A DNA stretch of 22,712 bases from a virus, in IMG/VR virus record IMGVR_UViG_3300034418_000893, positions 1-22,712 of that record; one strand, 5' to 3'. A program made the position numbers and the translations under genes. Shown here one piece after another: positions 7,963 through 16,351 of this stretch (position 1 is its first letter; every line of letters starts with the position of its first letter). The notes beneath the pieces were generated by a model. The model saw only the letters and a program-made list of their open reading frames with translations, did no database searches and had not been told where the DNA came from.

Positions 7963-10178
7963 GCGAACTGTAACTCCATAGCTATTCCTAATACCTTTAA
8001 TGGTAAAGGATCGTTTTGGCTAATAGTAATTGTAGGATTTTTACTATAACCTAAAAAATTAAATTCTTTTTTATCTGTAACTGGACTAATATCTGTACCA
8101 GCAGTAAAACCAGCTTGTTGTATTACTAACTCTTTTGAATTTAAATCTTGTGCTTTCATAGTTATATCTAACCCACCAGATATATCTACAATAGCTTTAT
8201 TAACTCGTCTAGGTTGTCCTGTTAATGGGCCTGTATCTATTTCTTTATCTATTGGCATTGTTTCTAATATAGGAGTAAAATTAAATCCTACTCTAGTTCC
8301 AGTTGGAAAAGGAGCAGAAGTTAATGTTATTCTATTATTACTATCTACTGTAAATTCACCTAAAGATCCATTACCATATACTGCAAATACTTTATCTGTG
8401 TTTTCATAAATTGCATTTACTGTATGAACAAATCCTTCTACAATAGTTATTACAGCATTATCACTAGGACTAACTGCTAAGTTTTGATCTAGTGTTAAAT
8501 CATATCCAGCAGCAGTTTGTGTAACAGCAGTAATAGTATATTTAGTTGCATTACCAGCAATAGTAAAAGTTTCTTGTATAGCTGGTGCAGAAGTAAATCC
8601 ATCTACAGATAATGAGTTTCCAGTTTGACTAGCTCCATTTACTAAAGGTGTACCTTTTTGAAATACAGTAGTAGTAGTAGAACAATCAAGAGTAATACTA
8701 TCATCATTTGCATATCTTTCTAAAAAATATTTTGTACCAGAAGGAACTACTCTTTTTACTATAACAAATAATTGATCATTTAATGCTGCTATACTATGAT
8801 ATTTATCTCCAGTTTGTGTTTCCCACATAGTCCAACCAGCTATTTTTTCATCACGAATAGAATGAAATACAGCTATTTTACCATCATCATTAGATCCACT
8901 ATTTAAGAAAAAAGCAAATTGTTCTGGTTTAATTTCATTACCAGTCATCATTGATAATTGTTTTGGTGTATCAATTAAATGAGAAGCTAATACAGATACA
9001 CTTGTAGATCTATATGCTTGTTCAATATCTGAAAAAACATATTCTCTAATTGCTTTACCATTTTTTTGACTAAACAAAGAAGCACCATCAAAAGGTATTG
9101 GCGCAGCTCTATTGCAGCCATAAGGTGTTTGTCTTAAAAATGCTATACTTGCTGGAGTAATTGCAGCAGACTGTGATGATACAGGTACATAATATTCACC
9201 ACTATCTGTAAATATTTGTAAGTTACGAGAAGATAATAAATGCCTTACTTCATTTACTTCACCACTTGCAATAGATACATTAATTGCTTCATTAGCTAAT
9301 CCAGTTCCTAAATCAAAATTAAAATAACCTCCAATTTGACTTGCAATAATTGCTGAAGGTTTATCTCTTACTCCTCCAAACCATAATCTATTATCATGGA
9401 AACAAACAGCTTGAGGATAACCTCTAGGAACAGAAATAAGTTCTTCTTCCCAATCATATAAAGGCCCAGTTCCTGAAGCTACTGTTTCAATAATTGTTCC
9501 TGTTACTACTGTTGGACTTGTATACCCAGTTATTTTAACTTGAGATCCATCTATTTTTAAATAATGATTTACATAATCTGCTGTAAAAAAACCACTAGAC
9601 GCTGTAATTGTTCTACCTGTTCCTGTTGCTGCTGTACTTAATGTTAATGTTACATCATGGCTTTCATATTTATAAAATGGTGCATGAGTTTTATATGCAC
9701 CAGAAACTACCACATCTTCATCTTCTTCAAATTCAAATTCAGAAACACTAAATGTACTTGCAGAAGTTCTTTTAATTTGAATTGAAGGATTATTTCTATG
9801 TGTAATAAAAACAGTATCACCAAACTGTGCAAAATTTAATTCAAATAATTGAGCAGTAGTCCAATTACAATTAGAAGTTATATTAGATTGTATTACAGCA
9901 CCACTATTAGAATAAACATCAAGTCTATTATTTGATAAAACAAATATTGCAACCTCATCATTAGAAAATATAAATGGAATAATTCTACATTCTGCTGGCA
10001 TTGTAGCCATATACTCAGTAGCTGGTCTACGCATTACTCCACCTTCATCTAATAAATACCAGTTGCGTACTTGTTTACCACCTTCAAAATATGCTTTAGC
10101 ATCAGTTCTTGCATTAAGGAGATTATTAATTTCTCCAGCAGAAAAATTTGTATATACTTGTCTTACTTTTCTAGGCAT
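7959..10178 (-). CDS. Tail nozzle / tail tubular protein B, T7 gp12-like
   Basis: A 739-residue, beta-rich protein (T7 gp12: 794). The N-terminus VYTNFSAGEINNLLNARTD followed by GGKQVRNWYLLDEGGVMRRP is the signature opening of gp12-like nozzle proteins, with the FSAGEI and GG..RRP turns. Later segments such as AVCFHDNRLWFGG, EVNEVRHLLSSRNLQIFTDSGE and FLRQTPYGCNRAAPIPFDG fit the blade repeats of the nozzle. The protein caps the adaptor, closes the tail channel until adsorption and carries the fibres. It follows the gp11-like gene by a TAATG junction, the order found in T7. Start ATG at 10178. Confidence 0.88.
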   Translation of the reverse strand: MPRKVRQVYTNFSAGEINNLLNARTDAKAYFEGGKQVRNWYLLDEGGVMRRPATEYMATMPAECRIIPFIFSNDEVAIFVLSNNRLDVYSNSGAVIQSNITSNCNWTTAQLFELNFAQFGDTVFITHRNNPSIQIKRTSASTFSVSEFEFEEDEDVVVSGAYKTHAPFYKYESHDVTLTLSTAATGTGRTITASSGFFTADYVNHYLKIDGSQVKITGYTSPTVVTGTIIETVASGTGPLYDWEEELISVPRGYPQAVCFHDNRLWFGGVRDKPSAIIASQIGGYFNFDLGTGLANEAINVSIASGEVNEVRHLLSSRNLQIFTDSGEYYVPVSSQSAAITPASIAFLRQTPYGCNRAAPIPFDGASLFSQKNGKAIREYVFSDIEQAYRSTSVSVLASHLIDTPKQLSMMTGNEIKPEQFAFFLNSGSNDDGKIAVFHSIRDEKIAGWTMWETQTGDKYHSIAALNDQLFVIVKRVVPSGTKYFLERYANDDSITLDCSTTTTVFQKGTPLVNGASQTGNSLSVDGFTSAPAIQETFTIAGNATKYTITAVTQTAAGYDLTLDQNLAVSPSDNAVITIVEGFVHTVNAIYENTDKVFAVYGNGSLGEFTVDSNNRITLTSAPFPTGTRVGFNFTPILETMPIDKEIDTGPLTGQPRRVNKAIVDISGGLDITMKAQDLNSKELVIQQAGFTAGTDISPVTDKKEFNFLGYSKNPTITISQNDPLPLKVLGIAMELQFA

Positions 10179-10786
10179 TATCCGACCACAAGTCCACTAC
10201 GACTGCTTCTTCTTTCTGTTATAAATCTATCAGTAGAAAGTGTTTTAGTAGTAGTTTCTTGTGAGTCAGTGTTTTTAGCTATTAGCATTTGTCTTTCACT
10301 TAGTTGATCAAACTCTCTTACTAAAGCTGCGTCTCTTGCTACTGATCCACCAAAAATACTAGCTAGTTTATATTCTATTGCTAATCTAAAATGAGGAGGA
10401 AATTGATCTTCACTTTGTCTAAAAATATAATCCATAATTACTGTGCTTTGAGATCCAAAACCATCTAAATAAATTTTATCTTCGTATCTATTATACTGTA
10501 TTAATGCATCATTAACTGTAACTGCTAATATTTTTAAACATTCAGGATTAGCTGGTATTTGATATGCATATTCAAATCTACCAGTAGGAGAATCTGCTAA
10601 TAAAGATAATTGTTGTTGTCCTGTTGCAAATCTCCAATTATGTCTAGTTAAACTAGATTCAATAATTTCTTCGTATATTGTGTTAGTTACGTTAGCTTCT
10701 GTTGTTCCATCAGTAAATGAAGCAATAGGATTTGCTCCTATCATTACTAATGCTCTTGAAGCTATATCTACTTTGGTTACTGCCAT
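10178..10786 (-). CDS. Tail adaptor / tail tubular protein A, T7 gp11-like
   Basis: A 202-residue protein (T7 gp11: 196). The opening TKVDIASRALVMIGANPIAS followed by a TEANVTNTIYEEIIESSLTRHNWRFA helix is characteristic of gp11-like adaptors. A beta part (FEYAYQIPANPECLKILAV) and a helical end (FRLAIEYKLASIFGG) follow. Adaptors form a dodecameric ring under the portal and join it to the nozzle. The C-terminus from about 170 is Thr/Arg/Ser-rich and probably flexible. It ends in TAATG with the nozzle gene and begins three bases after the stop of the preceding unknown gene. Confidence 0.9.
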   Translation of the reverse strand: MAVTKVDIASRALVMIGANPIASFTDGTTEANVTNTIYEEIIESSLTRHNWRFATGQQQLSLLADSPTGRFEYAYQIPANPECLKILAVTVNDALIQYNRYEDKIYLDGFGSQSTVIMDYIFRQSEDQFPPHFRLAIEYKLASIFGGSVARDAALVREFDQLSERQMLIAKNTDSQETTTKTLSTDRFITERRSSRSGLVVG

Positions 10787-10789
10787 ACA

Positions 10790-11569
10790 TTAATATCTTG
10801 GTATATTTAAAGATAAGTTTTTTCCAGCAATATTATAAATACCATATTTATTTGCTAAATACATACTTTGTTCTTTAAATTCTTCTTTTCTTTTTTGTGG
10901 ATCATCAGATAAAACAATACTATCAAGTATAGCTAATCTAGTTCTTATATCATCTACTGCTTTTGGACTAAACATAAAACTATCTGTAGTAACTGTATTT
11001 CCATCTTTAAATTTTAAATTAAAACCACCATCTGCATTTTTTTCATAACTATACATTTGTTGACTTTTTAAAGTAGATTTTAAAACTGAAGGTGTTAATA
11101 ATGCAGCTGCACCAATAACTGCTGCTTTATTTGGATCAGATTTAATTGCTGTCATAGTATCATCAGCAAATTTTCCTGTTGCACTTTGAGCTTTATTTAA
11201 TGTATCTTTTGCTTTTTTCTTTGCTCCTGAAAATGCTTTTTCTCCTTTAGTAAATGCTTTAGTTTTACTAATTGCATCTAATTTTTCTGCTGTTGTTGGT
11301 TTTCCTCCAACATATAAAGTTTTTTCTTGAGCTCTTATTGGATTTTTTACACCTTTAGGTAAAGGCATACCTTTTATATTTTGTGGTTGAGATTTAGATT
11401 GTTCTAAATTTTTTAATCTTTGTTTTGCTGGCCCAGTAATTTTTTCACTAATAAATTTACTTTCTTTTTTTAATTGAGATCCAATTTTTTTCTTTTTCTT
11501 TTTAGCAACTTTAATAGCTTTACCTATTATTTTAGTTGCTCCTTTTACTACACTTCCAGTTATTGCCAT
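10790..11569 (-). CDS. Unrecognised basic protein between capsid and tail genes
   Basis: A 259-residue protein I do not recognise. The first 60 residues are strongly basic (VAKKKKKKIGSQLKKE, six Lys at 23-28) and Gly/Ala-rich, likely to bind DNA or RNA or to be disordered. About 107-135 is again Lys/Ala-rich (KKKAKDTLNKAQ). Residues 149-163 are a short hydrophobic stretch (AAVIGAAALLTPSVL), perhaps too short for a membrane span. The C-terminal 90 residues look folded and mixed. It has its own strong AGGAG site seven bases before ATG and follows a hairpin at 11589-11607, so it starts a new expression segment after the capsid genes. The position between capsid and adaptor suggests a minor virion protein or an internal DNA-associated protein; this is inference. 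Confidence 0.75.
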   Translation of the reverse strand: MAITGSVVKGATKIIGKAIKVAKKKKKKIGSQLKKESKFISEKITGPAKQRLKNLEQSKSQPQNIKGMPLPKGVKNPIRAQEKTLYVGGKPTTAEKLDAISKTKAFTKGEKAFSGAKKKAKDTLNKAQSATGKFADDTMTAIKSDPNKAAVIGAAALLTPSVLKSTLKSQQMYSYEKNADGGFNLKFKDGNTVTTDSFMFSPKAVDDIRTRLAILDSIVLSDDPQKRKEEFKEQSMYLANKYGIYNIAGKNLSLNIPRY

Positions 11570-11588
11570 AATTTCTCCTATTTGACTA

Positions 11589-11607
11589 GAGGGGGATAAA
11601 CCCCCTC
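11589..11607 (-). terminator. G/C-rich hairpin after the capsid-decoration genes
   Basis: A perfect 7-bp stem (GAGGGGG / CCCCCTC) with a 5-base loop between the decoration-like gene and the next gene. In the minus (transcribed) direction no U-run follows, so it is not a standard intrinsic terminator. It may attenuate transcription, protect the 3' end of abundant capsid mRNA, or mark a processing site. Confidence 0.4.
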
Positions 11608-11623
11608 ATAGTTGTTAATCTCC

Positions 11624-11878
11624 TTATGCAAGAGCTACTGTTGTTACAGTAGTTGCACCTGTTTCAGAAGTAACTGTTATTACGTCCATTTCGTGAGTTC
11701 CACCTACACCGATTGAACAAAGGATAACATCACCTTTGCTTAATTCTTTGTAAGCAGAATTGAAATAGCCAGAAGCTACAACAGCTGCCTTAGCATCACC
11801 ATCAGTATAAAACCATAGTGAGTTTCCAGCACCAGCTCCTGATATTTTCTTAATCGGATTTGAAGTTTCGTATGCCAT
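11624..11878 (-). CDS. Head decoration-like small protein
   Basis: An 84-residue, beta-rich protein directly after the major capsid gene. It begins MAYETSNPIKKISGAGAGNS followed by LWFYTDGDAKAAVVASGYF, then KGDVILCSIGVGG, and ends in repeated Thr/Val strands (VITVTSETGATTVTTVALA). Small proteins with the NSLWFYTDGD...GYF pattern are common next to capsid genes of tailed phages and are thought to decorate or stabilise the head. AGGAGATAAATAATG gives a strong start. Codon use is clearly more G/C-rich than that of the tail genes and matches the capsid gene, which fits high expression. Confidence 0.7.
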   Translation of the reverse strand: MAYETSNPIKKISGAGAGNSLWFYTDGDAKAAVVASGYFNSAYKELSKGDVILCSIGVGGTHEMDVITVTSETGATTVTTVALA

Positions 11879-11888
11879 TATTTATCTC

Positions 11889-12734
11889 CTATTCCGCACA
11901 CTTCTGTACTCTAATACCATTAGTATCAATTAGAATTGATCCCATAGATAAGTAAGAAGTCATTAAGTGAGATACCTTTTCAGGTATGTAGTTTACTTCA
12001 GTTCTAACTTCAGATCCTACACCTAGACCCATTGATGACTTGTGCCATGCAATAGTGTGTCTATCAGTAGAGCCAGATGAATCTAGACCAGAATGTACAA
12101 ATACTAAGAAACCTAAGAATTTTTTCGCTGTGTAATTCATACCAGAGAAAGGTAATTCGTTAGATCCAATGTATTCCATTCTTGACCATTGATCATCATC
12201 AAGTAAGTTAGACCATTGATTAGGGCCGATTGCCCAGTATCTTGAGCCATCATCAGGAACATCATTAGTTCCGAAAAGCGCTTGCATTTCTTGGAACTTA
12301 TCTACGTTCATGTCAGTTGCCACAGTACCACCTTGAGCACCAGCATTGTTAGCTAGTGTAGTAGCAGAACTCATAGCATCTGTAATGATAGAATCAGTTT
12401 TACGACCAAGAGCATATGCTGCATTATTTGCAACAACTGATCTTTCGTCAATATTGGTTTTAAGCTCGTCTAGTTTGTCTACGTAATCAGACGCATAGAA
12501 ATCAGCTAGAGTTGCAGTTACATTTGTGTGAGAAATGTTCATAGCAACTACTTCTGCGTGTCTTGCTTTGCTTGTAGCTTCACCTGTTCCAACTTTTTGG
12601 AATTTTACAGATTCACCACTTACTCCGTTTACAGTACGCACTAGGCTTTTTAGCTTACTACCCATTCTTTGATATGCCATATGCACTTCAGCTTCGAACT
12701 GAGTGATAAAAGCATTAGTAATAGAAGCAGACAT
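11889..12734 (-). CDS. Major capsid protein
   Basis: A 281-residue protein downstream of the scaffold. The opening (SITNAFITQFEAEVHMAYQR) then VRTVNGVSGESVKFQKVGTG is a typical N-terminal arm, and DFYASDYVDKLDELKTNIDE with AAYALGRKTDSIITDAM is the long spine-helix region of HK97-fold coats in short-tailed phages. RYWAIGPNQWSNLLDDDQW and FLGFLVFVHSGLD fit the P- and A-domain parts. It has the strongest ribosome site in the window (GGAGG five bases before ATG) and a G/C-richer codon choice than most neighbours, as expected for the most abundant protein. A 95-base spacer with a 14-bp palindrome lies upstream. Confidence 0.93.
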   Translation of the reverse strand: MSASITNAFITQFEAEVHMAYQRMGSKLKSLVRTVNGVSGESVKFQKVGTGEATSKARHAEVVAMNISHTNVTATLADFYASDYVDKLDELKTNIDERSVVANNAAYALGRKTDSIITDAMSSATTLANNAGAQGGTVATDMNVDKFQEMQALFGTNDVPDDGSRYWAIGPNQWSNLLDDDQWSRMEYIGSNELPFSGMNYTAKKFLGFLVFVHSGLDSSGSTDRHTIAWHKSSMGLGVGSEVRTEVNYIPEKVSHLMTSYLSMGSILIDTNGIRVQKCAE

Positions 12735-12739
12735 TTTAA

Positions 12740-12744
12740 CCTCC
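12740..12744 (-). promoter_or_regulatory. Strong Shine-Dalgarno site of the major capsid gene
   Basis: GGAGG five bases before the capsid ATG, the closest match to the anti-Shine-Dalgarno sequence in the late operon; fits high translation. Confidence 0.8.
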
Positions 12745-12808
12745 GTATGCTTGTTAAGTTTACCTAGATTGTCTCACAGGAGTTTGATATGTTATCTTTA
12801 CAGGCATA

Positions 12809-12822
12809 TCTAAGGCCTTAGA
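12809..12822. repeat. 14-bp perfect palindrome upstream of the capsid gene
   Basis: TCTAAGGCCTTAGA reads identically on both strands. It lies in the only spacer of nearly 100 bases inside the head module, 75 bases before the capsid start. It could be an operator-type site for a dimeric protein or a short RNA hairpin. No convincing -35/-10 pair was found in the same spacer. Confidence 0.6.
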
Positions 12823-12829
12823 GGTCTAT

Positions 12830-13102
12830 TTATTCTTTACTGACATTTTTTTTAAGATTTTTCAACTCACAAATATCAACAACATTTTCTTTAGGAATAA
12901 CACAAGTATCACCAATATCTGTATCATTATATGTCATGTATAAAATTAATACATCATCATCATCTTTTAAGACATATCCTTCACTATAATTTATAGCTGG
13001 TTTTAATTTTTTACCCTCAATAGGATCTAGCCATTCAGCAAACGATTGTGCATCACGCCAAGTAGCTTTAACTCGCCTTTTGATTTCCGTAGTACTTTTC
13101 AT
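12830..13102 (-). CDS. Small conserved phage protein between scaffold and capsid
   Basis: A 90-residue protein. The pattern KRRVKATWRDAQSFAEW, then AINYSEGYVLKDDDDVLILY and VIPKENVVDICEL, is one I associate with a widespread family of small, probably beta-barrel phage proteins of unknown function (WxDA near the start, SxGYVLxDDDD, then IPK). The gene overlaps the end of the scaffold gene by 35 bases and has a poor ribosome site, so it probably depends on coupling with scaffold translation. The Lys/Asn-rich last 15 residues are likely flexible. Confidence 0.75.
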   Translation of the reverse strand: MKSTTEIKRRVKATWRDAQSFAEWLDPIEGKKLKPAINYSEGYVLKDDDDVLILYMTYNDTDIGDTCVIPKENVVDICELKNLKKNVSKE

Positions 13103-13805
13103 ATAAGTTACTTACTTTATTAATATAAGCTTGATCTCTATCTCCATCTTTCCAATATCGAGGATCTTTCATCATAGATCTAAGATCATCTAAACTAGGA
13201 GCAGCATCAATAGCTGTTTCAGTTTGTGGTATTGGTGCATCTTTATTAAGTTTCATTATTTCTTCTAATGCTTTTACACCTTTAGCTGTACTAGCAAATT
13301 CAGATATAGCATCATAGGAATCAGTAGATAAATTTTTCTTACTCCATAAATCAGCAGCTTCTATTCTTGCATTTGCATTTTCACCTAATAATTGTTTCTC
13401 ATTTTCAAGATCAGGTAAACTTCCTATCTCATTATTAACAAAAGCTTCTATACCTGTATTAAATTGATCTTGAGATAATCCAGCTTCTTTTGCAGTTTTT
13501 TGCCACCATTGTAATAAAGGCATTTCAGGATCAATATCCATTTGTACATTTTCTGGTATTTCAGGCATACTGATTTCATAGTTTTCAGGAACTTTAGCTT
13601 TTAATTCATTAGCTATATCTTCTCTAATTTGCTTAGATAAATCTTCTGTTCTTGATCCTAATTTTTTTTCTAATGAATTATAACTACTGGATAGTTCTTC
13701 TATATTAATTTCATTAGTATCTTTGTTCCAAAATTTATCTTGAACAAAATCTGGTTTAGAGCTTTCTTCTGTTTGTTCTGTTTGAGTAACTACTTCTTCT
13801 TCCAT
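13068..13805 (-). CDS. Capsid scaffolding protein
   Basis: A 245-residue acidic, helical protein upstream of the capsid gene. Residues 1-20 are Glu/Thr-rich. DKFWNKDTNEINIEELSSSY then LEKKLGSR (about 23-52) is the common opening of scaffold proteins in T7-like phages. A Pro/Glu/Met-rich section (about 78-95) and helical segments follow. The C-terminus (LDDLRSMMKDPRYWKDGD then QAYINKVSNLYEKYY) is helix-turn-helix and basic, as in scaffold proteins that bind coat subunits. A GAGG six bases before the ATG gives a good start. Scaffold directs procapsid assembly and leaves before packaging. Confidence 0.88.
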   Translation of the reverse strand: MEEEVVTQTEQTEESSKPDFVQDKFWNKDTNEINIEELSSSYNSLEKKLGSRTEDLSKQIREDIANELKAKVPENYEISMPEIPENVQMDIDPEMPLLQWWQKTAKEAGLSQDQFNTGIEAFVNNEIGSLPDLENEKQLLGENANARIEAADLWSKKNLSTDSYDAISEFASTAKGVKALEEIMKLNKDAPIPQTETAIDAAPSLDDLRSMMKDPRYWKDGDRDQAYINKVSNLYEKYYGNQKAS

Positions 13806-14044
13806 TCTTTACCTCGCTTAATTCTATTTTTAATTTGTTGCAGCATAAATCGTTGTCCTTCTAAATGCCATAATACTCTACTATCAGCAGTAGGATTTAC
13901 TGTAGTATTCATAACAATACTATCAAAGTATTCCAATATTTTTTTTCCGTCAGGATCAGAAAAAACTGCAGCAAATATTTGATCTATTTCGCTAGTATCT
14001 TTTTTATTGTCCTTCTGGCGATTGACTAGGGATTCCCAACTCAT
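13790..14044 (-). CDS. Bbp19-like small phage protein
   Basis: An 84-residue protein between portal and scaffold. DQIFAAVFSDPDGKKILEYF (21-40) followed by LWHLEGQRFMLQQIKNRI (58-75) matches the Bbp19-like phage family in my memory: an F..DG..xL motif, then EGQR before a helix. The function is unknown, but the family is usually found between portal and scaffold or coat genes. It overlaps the portal end by 41 bases and the scaffold start by 16, so it is read by coupling. The tail is Lys-rich. Confidence 0.8.
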   Translation of the reverse strand: MSWESLVNRQKDNKKDTSEIDQIFAAVFSDPDGKKILEYFDSIVMNTTVNPTADSRVLWHLEGQRFMLQQIKNRIKRGKEWKKK

Positions 14045-15605
14045 TTTGTGCCATATTAGACTGTTGTGCCATGTTTTGCAACGATTGAATTATTTGTTGC
14101 TGCTCTTGTGGATCTCGTATTAATTTTTCTGGTAATCCTAATTTTTCTGCTAAATATCTAGCTACTTCATCTTGTTTAACAATCATATTAAGAATTTGTG
14201 GGCCAAATGTTTGAGCTAGTATTGCATTAAAATTATTAACTACTGCAACATCTTGTTGATGTTGAGCTTGAGCTAATGGTGATTGAGCTATGACAGTTAC
14301 TTCTCTATTATCAATTTTTGGAATTGCTATTCTACCTTGTTTAGATAATATTCTAATTACTCTACGAAGTAATGGTGTTACAAATTCTGATTGTAGTCTA
14401 CCAAATGATGATCCAATTTGTCTTGATAGATCTGCCATTCTTTCAGATACTTCAGTAGCAGACATTGGTGTACCTTCTGGTCTACCTAATGTTTCCATGT
14501 ATAATGCTTTCTTAATATTTTGACGCATATCAGCTAATATTAATTGAGCTACATCAAATCTACCAGCACCAGCTAAAGGTGTAAGACCTCTACTATTTGG
14601 AGCTACAGGAATTAAAGCACCTGGCACAAGATTTATATTATCAGGATTAACAACACCATCATCTTCATAAGTATATATTCCACTAATATTCATTTGTGCA
14701 TTTTGTAATATTAGTTCTACTGTAAGATTAGTTGTTTTAATTGCAGCCATGCTATTAAATACAGGCCCTCTTCCATAAACTTCACCTGATCCTTTATTCC
14801 ATCTAAATACAATATAAGGATTGCTACCAACTCCATCTAATTCTTTTTCAAAAATAATTTCTTCTTCATTCATACAAGCAACACAATATTTATATTTTTC
14901 TGTGTTTGCTTCATCGTAAATTTTGTAAACACCTTCTACAATATTTGCTTTTTTAGTTTCATTATTCTCAATAGCTTTTAACATCTTTTCAGACATTTCT
15001 GCTTTAGGATAAGCAGTCATTAATTGATTATATGCTATCTGTCTTTTTCTAAATACTGTATCTACTTTATTATCTGGCCCATTGTTTAACATTACTTTAG
15101 GCAAAGGAATTGCAGTAAATTTTATAGGATTTAATGCATCACCTTCTTCTACTAGCATTACACCAGTGCCAATAGCACAATCCATAAATGCTTCATGTAC
15201 TTCTTGATTAAAGTTTGATCCAGCTAATATTTCAAAAACATATTTAGTTATCTCATCTAATGCTTCATTAACTGCTGGTCTTTGATCTTCTGGTATATCA
15301 GTACCAGCTTCAAAGTTTGCCCATCTGCCATAAGTAGGAACTATACCAGCTTGTAATCTACTAGCAAATTCTTGAATACCTACTACTGCAGTTTCATCAA
15401 ATATTTTATCAGTACGTCTTTCGCCTATTGTTTCTTCATAAAAAGATTCTCTTGAAGGCATTGTATATTCATATGCTTCTTCATATTTATCTTTCCAATG
15501 ATCAAAGATTGTTTCTGCATCTTGATACTTTTTAAAAAAATTTTTAAATTTATTATCAGTATATCCTGATGAAATATTTTTTTCTGCTACTGGTATAAAT
15601 GCCAT
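14004..15605 (-). CDS. Portal (head-to-tail connector) protein, T7 gp8-like
   Basis: A 533-residue protein, the size of T7 gp8 (about 535). KDKYEEAYEYTMPSRESF near residue 40, TAVVGIQEFASRLQAGIVP, EALDEITKYVFEIL and EAFMDCAIGTGVMLVEEG are the conserved path of head-tail connector proteins of T7-like phages. GRPEGTPMSATEVSERM with the following long helix is the channel/crown region. The C-terminus is Gln-rich (QQQIIQSLQNMAQQSNMAQN). Portal forms the dodecameric DNA gate that nucleates the head and docks terminase. TAATG junction with the upstream gene. Confidence 0.94.
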   Translation of the reverse strand: MAFIPVAEKNISSGYTDNKFKNFFKKYQDAETIFDHWKDKYEEAYEYTMPSRESFYEETIGERRTDKIFDETAVVGIQEFASRLQAGIVPTYGRWANFEAGTDIPEDQRPAVNEALDEITKYVFEILAGSNFNQEVHEAFMDCAIGTGVMLVEEGDALNPIKFTAIPLPKVMLNNGPDNKVDTVFRKRQIAYNQLMTAYPKAEMSEKMLKAIENNETKKANIVEGVYKIYDEANTEKYKYCVACMNEEEIIFEKELDGVGSNPYIVFRWNKGSGEVYGRGPVFNSMAAIKTTNLTVELILQNAQMNISGIYTYEDDGVVNPDNINLVPGALIPVAPNSRGLTPLAGAGRFDVAQLILADMRQNIKKALYMETLGRPEGTPMSATEVSERMADLSRQIGSSFGRLQSEFVTPLLRRVIRILSKQGRIAIPKIDNREVTVIAQSPLAQAQHQQDVAVVNNFNAILAQTFGPQILNMIVKQDEVARYLAEKLGLPEKLIRDPQEQQQIIQSLQNMAQQSNMAQNELGIPSQSPEGQ

Positions 15606-16351
15606 TATAATCCTCCAACCATTCTACCTTCTATTGTTCTTTTTTTCCCACCAAAAAATGTTCTTGATCCTTTTACAGCTGCTTCTTTTCTAGCTATTGC
15701 AGCTTTTCTATTTAATGCTTGTTGTACTGCTGCAGCTTCTCCACTTTCTGCCTGTGCTTTAGTATCTTGTATTGTTGCATCAGAAGTATCTCTTGTACTT
15801 GGACTAGCTGCTGCATAAGATGTAGAACTTTGTAATGCAGTATTAAAACTAGTTACATAATCTGAATATCTTTTTTTATTATAATCCATAAATGCTGCAC
15901 CCATTAATGGAACACCCAAAGTTGCCATAGCTCCTGTTGCAATCATTTGTAATCTTTTTTGTGATTCAAACATTTGTTTAGAAATAGGTATTTGACCCAT
16001 AATAGTTGATTCACCACTACCCATAGAAGCACCCATTACAGATCCAGTTCCTGATATAATTTGATTATTTACAACATTTTGAAAACTTCCTGTTTCAGGA
16101 TTGTATGTTCCCATACCAGCTTCTGCCATTCTTTTTTTAGCTGATTCAGATGCAGCTTTTCCATACATTTGAGGGTTAGGTGCATTTGATGCAACATATC
16201 CCATTTGTGGGCCACCAATACCTCCTACTGCTGTTAAACCAATATCTTTTTTTACTTGTTTAGAAATTTGATTAGCTTGATTATTATTATTGTTATTACT
16301 TCCACCTCCTCCTCCACCAGAAGATGAACTTGTACTTGTATTACCGCCCAT
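15605..16351 (-). CDS. Unrecognised Gly/Asn-rich protein between terminase and portal
   Basis: A 248-residue protein with no family I recognise. Residues 1-25 are low complexity: four Ser, six Gly (12-17), six Asn (19-24). A Gly/Met-rich region follows (GAGMGTYNPETG, then SGTGSVMGASMGSGESTIMG). Residues 134-155 form one hydrophobic stretch (LQMIATGAMATLGVPLMGAA) that could span a membrane. The C-terminal 60 residues are an Ala/Gln/Arg helix ending in GSRTFFGGKKRTIEGR. TAATG junctions bind it to both neighbours, so it is made with portal. A virion-associated or lysis/membrane role is possible, with the single membrane segment as the only hint; not established. Confidence 0.7.
   Translation of the reverse strand: MGGNTSTSSSSGGGGGGSNNNNNNQANQISKQVKKDIGLTAVGGIGGPQMGYVASNAPNPQMYGKAASESAKKRMAEAGMGTYNPETGSFQNVVNNQIISGTGSVMGASMGSGESTIMGQIPISKQMFESQKRLQMIATGAMATLGVPLMGAAFMDYNKKRYSDYVTSFNTALQSSTSYAAASPSTRDTSDATIQDTKAQAESGEAAAVQQALNRKAAIARKEAAVKGSRTFFGGKKRTIEGRMVGGL
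16280..16318 (-). repeat. Low-complexity Gly/Asn codon tract
   Basis: A run of six Gly codons (GGN) and six Asn codons (mostly AAT) inside the 248-residue gene, a length-variable trinucleotide tract. On the plus strand it reads as ATT repeats followed by CCT/CCA. Confidence 0.8.

Noticed and set aside
11486-11503. Frameshift slippery site at the six-Lys run of the 259-residue gene
   Set aside because: The frame continues normally to a sensible protein and no alternative downstream frame looks coding.
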